From: Anaerolineae bacterium
Lineage (GTDB): Bacteria > Chloroflexota > Anaerolineae > Promineifilales > Promineifilaceae
Assembly (NCBI GenBank): GCA_028277515.1
Contig: JANQGC010000255.1
Coordinates: 1-6,515 of the forward strand
Direction of reading: 5' to 3'
DNA length: 6,515 nt
Shown: positions 4,357 to 6,515 of the stretch, piece after piece
How positions within the stretch are numbered: the first letter of the stretch is position 1
Layout: the number at the start of each line of letters is the position of its first letter
Position numbers and translations under genes: made by a program
The notes under the pieces: generated by a model
Databases searched by the model: none
What the model saw: the letters and a program-made list of their open reading frames with translations, nothing else
Told to the model about the DNA's origin: nothing

Positions 4357-6515
4357 TCACCCATCTTCTACTGTAATCGGGATCGTATGCGGCTCTCCCA
4401 CATAATTACTGTCCTTGACGACGATGAGTCGTATAAGGTACTCTCCGGGCGGCAGAGCATCGGCATGGAGCATTTCTAACGTACCGTTTATCACCGGCGC
4501 CTGGTGAGTATCACCCAGGGTCACCCACTCCGTGTCTGTTCCGCGGGGCATACCCAACTCTATTTTGAAGAACTCTACCTCATTGGGATCAAAATCGGCC
4601 GTCCCTACAATAGGCAAAACGCCGCTCACCGCATCACCCGCTTTCGGTTCAGTTATACGATAAAAAGCGACGCGGTTGGGATCGCGCGCCAACGCCAACA
4701 ATTCCTCATTACAGCTTTCCGTTGGCAGCACGGCTAAATTGTTGGTTTGCGCCCATTCATGGGCCGCTTTCAAACTTTCGCTGTTGCGCGGACCCGGTAA
4801 AAACACCTGTTGTGCTGTTTCGGGCGGCAGCAGTTCTTGTTCCGTGCCTTCCGGAAAATGGCAAAACAGTTGTGCCGGTGGTTCATCGTCATCACCGGTT
4901 TCGGCCGCGACTTCAAGGGGAAGGGGCGGCAGGGGCAAGGCCGGCATACGCTTGACCGCCGGATCAAGCGCCTCCCAAATCACCCGATCCGCATCAGGAT
5001 CTATCTCCTCTTCCGGCGTCGATTCCTCCAGCGCCCATTCACTGCCGCTCATGGCGCAATCCACTGCGCCAATTTGCACCGAAGAGATGGCGCAGAGAGG
5101 TTCTTCTGTTAAGCCAGGTGGCCGGCTGAAATCGCCAGGGGCCAGGAATCCGTCCGCCAACAAACTTTCCTGCAACTGTGGATTGGCATAAACAGCCTGA
5201 ATGAAATCTGACCACAAAGGCGCGGCGCCCGTCAACCCGGATACATCAATCATTTCGCTGTTATCCGTGTTGCCGGTCCATACGCCGACAGCCAGGCTGG
5301 GTGTGTAACCCACGGTCCAATTGTCACGAAAATCATTGGTGGTTCCCGTCTTGGCGGCAGCCGGGAACGGAACTGCTAAAGGATTGTCACGTCCCATCGC
5401 CGGTTCCCGCGCGGCGTCGTCATTGAGTATGTCGCTGATCAGAAAAGCTACCCGAGAATCCACAACCTGGGGCTGTTCTTGCATGTCCGGCTCAAATAGC
5501 AGTTCACCATTACTCTTTTCGACCCGGAGAATGGATGTTGGGGTTACCTTTTTCCCATCATTGGCAAAGGTTGCATAAGCGGCCGTTAATTCTAATGGGG
5601 TGACTTCCGCTCCACCCAGGGTGAGCGAAAGACCATAACGGCTGGAATCTTCTTGCCAGGTAGAGATGCCCATCTGGCGAGCAAACTCAATCATGCGCGG
5701 CACGCCAATATCTTGTAAAAGCAGAATGGCGGGTACATTGTAACTGTTAGCTAATGCGGATCGTAAACGGACGGGGCCATGAAAACGGCCGTCATAGTTG
5801 ACCGGTGCATACTCTGTGTCGTCCGTTTGCGGGTATTCCACCTCCACATCCCATAAAATATCGGCCGTTGTCCAGGAAGGCTGGCCATCCTCGGCAGGGG
5901 AAAGCGCCGCAGCATATGTTAAAGGTTTTATCGCGCTGCCAGGCTGCTGCTGGGATAAGGTTACATTCACATGGCCATCAATGCTTTCATCATGGTAATC
6001 AACGCTGCCCAGCATGGCCAGGATTTCGCCGGTGCCTGGTTTCATAGCGACCAAAGCGGCATTATTCAAATTGTGCTCGGATCCTACGGCGGCGACATGC
6101 TGCCGCGCCTGCTGCTCTGCCAAACTTTGAAAATCCATATCCAGGGTCGTGGTTACTCTTAACCCGCCGTTAGCCACCACATCTGCGCCAAACATCTCTT
6201 CTAGCTGTTGGCGTACATAAACAGAAAAGTGGGGAGCAGCCAGGCCTACTTCTTGCGGTGCAAACTGCAAGGGTTCCAGGTAAGCGGCTTCAGCGTCTTG
6301 CTGGCTTAAATGACCTTCGCTGACCATCAAGTTCAAGACCAACCACTGCCGCTCCTTTGCCGCTTCAAGGTTGGCCAAAGGGTCCAGATCAACCGGGCTT
6401 TGCGGCAGCCCGGCCAATAAAGATGATTCAGCCAGGCTCAAATCGGCCGCAGATTTGCCAAAATAGGTATTGGCGGCGGCTTCTACACCATAAGCGAGGT
6501 TGCCAAAGTAAATCT
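4357..6515 (-). CDS. Class A penicillin-binding protein (GT51 end, transpeptidase, C-terminal Ig-like domain), 5' partial
   Basis: The frame is open through the right edge, so the N-terminus and most of the glycosyltransferase domain are missing; an in-frame TTG at 6441 is internal. Numbering the 718 visible residues from the first whole codon, 1-38 (IYFGNLAYGVEAAANTYFG...LAESSLLAGLPQSP) is the conserved end of a GT51 glycosyltransferase. The penicillin-binding transpeptidase domain follows from about 117: nucleophile Ser193 in PGSAIK (191-196), SYN at 257-259, and KTGTTNDF from 388. The enzyme would polymerise glycan strands and cross-link peptides on the outer membrane face. After about residue 470 comes an acidic, proline-rich tail with four cysteines (474, 486, 551, 601), then a terminal Ig-like beta-sandwich from about 618 (ITEPKAGDAVSGVLPIVGTA ... 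LPPGEYLIRLIVVKDS). It ends 181 bases before msrP with no strong terminator. I would call it PBP1A-like (mrcA/ponA type) but assign no symbol. Confidence 0.93.
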   Translation of the reverse strand, partial: IYFGNLAYGVEAAANTYFGKSAADLSLAESSLLAGLPQSPVDLDPLANLEAAKERQWLVLNLMVSEGHLSQQDAEAAYLEPLQFAPQEVGLAAPHFSVYVRQQLEEMFGADVVANGGLRVTTTLDMDFQSLAEQQARQHVAAVGSEHNLNNAALVAMKPGTGEILAMLGSVDYHDESIDGHVNVTLSQQQPGSAIKPLTYAAALSPAEDGQPSWTTADILWDVEVEYPQTDDTEYAPVNYDGRFHGPVRLRSALANSYNVPAILLLQDIGVPRMIEFARQMGISTWQEDSSRYGLSLTLGGAEVTPLELTAAYATFANDGKKVTPTSILRVEKSNGELLFEPDMQEQPQVVDSRVAFLISDILNDDAAREPAMGRDNPLAVPFPAAAKTGTTNDFRDNWTVGYTPSLAVGVWTGNTDNSEMIDVSGLTGAAPLWSDFIQAVYANPQLQESLLADGFLAPGDFSRPPGLTEEPLCAISSVQIGAVDCAMSGSEWALEESTPEEEIDPDADRVIWEALDPAVKRMPALPLPPLPLEVAAETGDDDEPPAQLFCHFPEGTEQELLPPETAQQVFLPGPRNSESLKAAHEWAQTNNLAVLPTESCNEELLALARDPNRVAFYRITEPKAGDAVSGVLPIVGTADFDPNEVEFFKIELGMPRGTDTEWVTLGDTHQAPVINGTLEMLHADALPPGEYLIRLIVVKDSNYVGEPHTIPITVEDG

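Noticed and set aside
4676..5191. 171-codon open frame on the plus strand
   Set aside because: It is antisense to the PBP tail, low-complexity Ser/Gly-rich, with no motif; a by-product of the codon use of the PBP gene.
6439..6441. TTG as the start codon of the PBP gene
   Set aside because: The frame upstream encodes conserved GT51 sequence (YFGNLAYGVEAAANTYFGK), so the gene runs off the window edge.

Overview
The window reads as chromosomal DNA from a bacterium, most likely a member of the Chloroflexota (Anaerolineae-like). I infer this from the protein families: a class A penicillin-binding protein with a C-terminal Ig-like tail, a LysM/YkuD L,D-transpeptidase with VanW/YkuD-type peptidoglycan-binding repeats, and a cyanobacterial AAR-like dehydrogenase. 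Roughly balanced base composition and a candidate leaderless start fit but do not prove it. I see no rRNA, tRNA, CRISPR array, insertion sequence or phage gene.

Layout. Bases 1-625 (+) hold the 3' part of an acyl-ACP/acyl-CoA reductase-like dehydrogenase gene, cut by the left edge. It converges on four minus-strand genes, which in transcription order (right to left) are: a class A PBP cut by the right edge (4357-6515), msrP (3177-4175), msrQ (2450-3124) and a membrane-anchored L,D-transpeptidase (684-2306). Intergenic spaces are short: 58, 143, 52 and 178 bases, and no gap exceeds 300 bases. The 178-base gap carries a TATAAT box and an 11-bp-period direct repeat upstream of msrP. The 143-base gap carries a probable extended -10 placed for leaderless transcription of the transpeptidase gene, plus inverted-repeat operator candidates.

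How the genes fit together. Three minus-strand units concern the outer face of the membrane. The PBP polymerises glycan and makes 4-3 cross-links; the YkuD protein would make or edit cross-links through a cysteine thiol; MsrPQ takes electrons from the quinone pool to repair oxidised methionines in extracytoplasmic proteins. MsrP here looks like a Tat-exported lipoprotein, which suits a cell that needs to hold the enzyme at the membrane. The left-hand gene is unrelated by strand and probably belongs to lipid or aldehyde metabolism.

I found no clearly new multi-gene system. The points most worth a second look are a roughly twelve-fold excess of the palindrome CGGCCG, a reductase with an unusual C-terminal membrane anchor, a YkuD active-site motif lacking the usual arginine, and two specific regulatory-site candidates.
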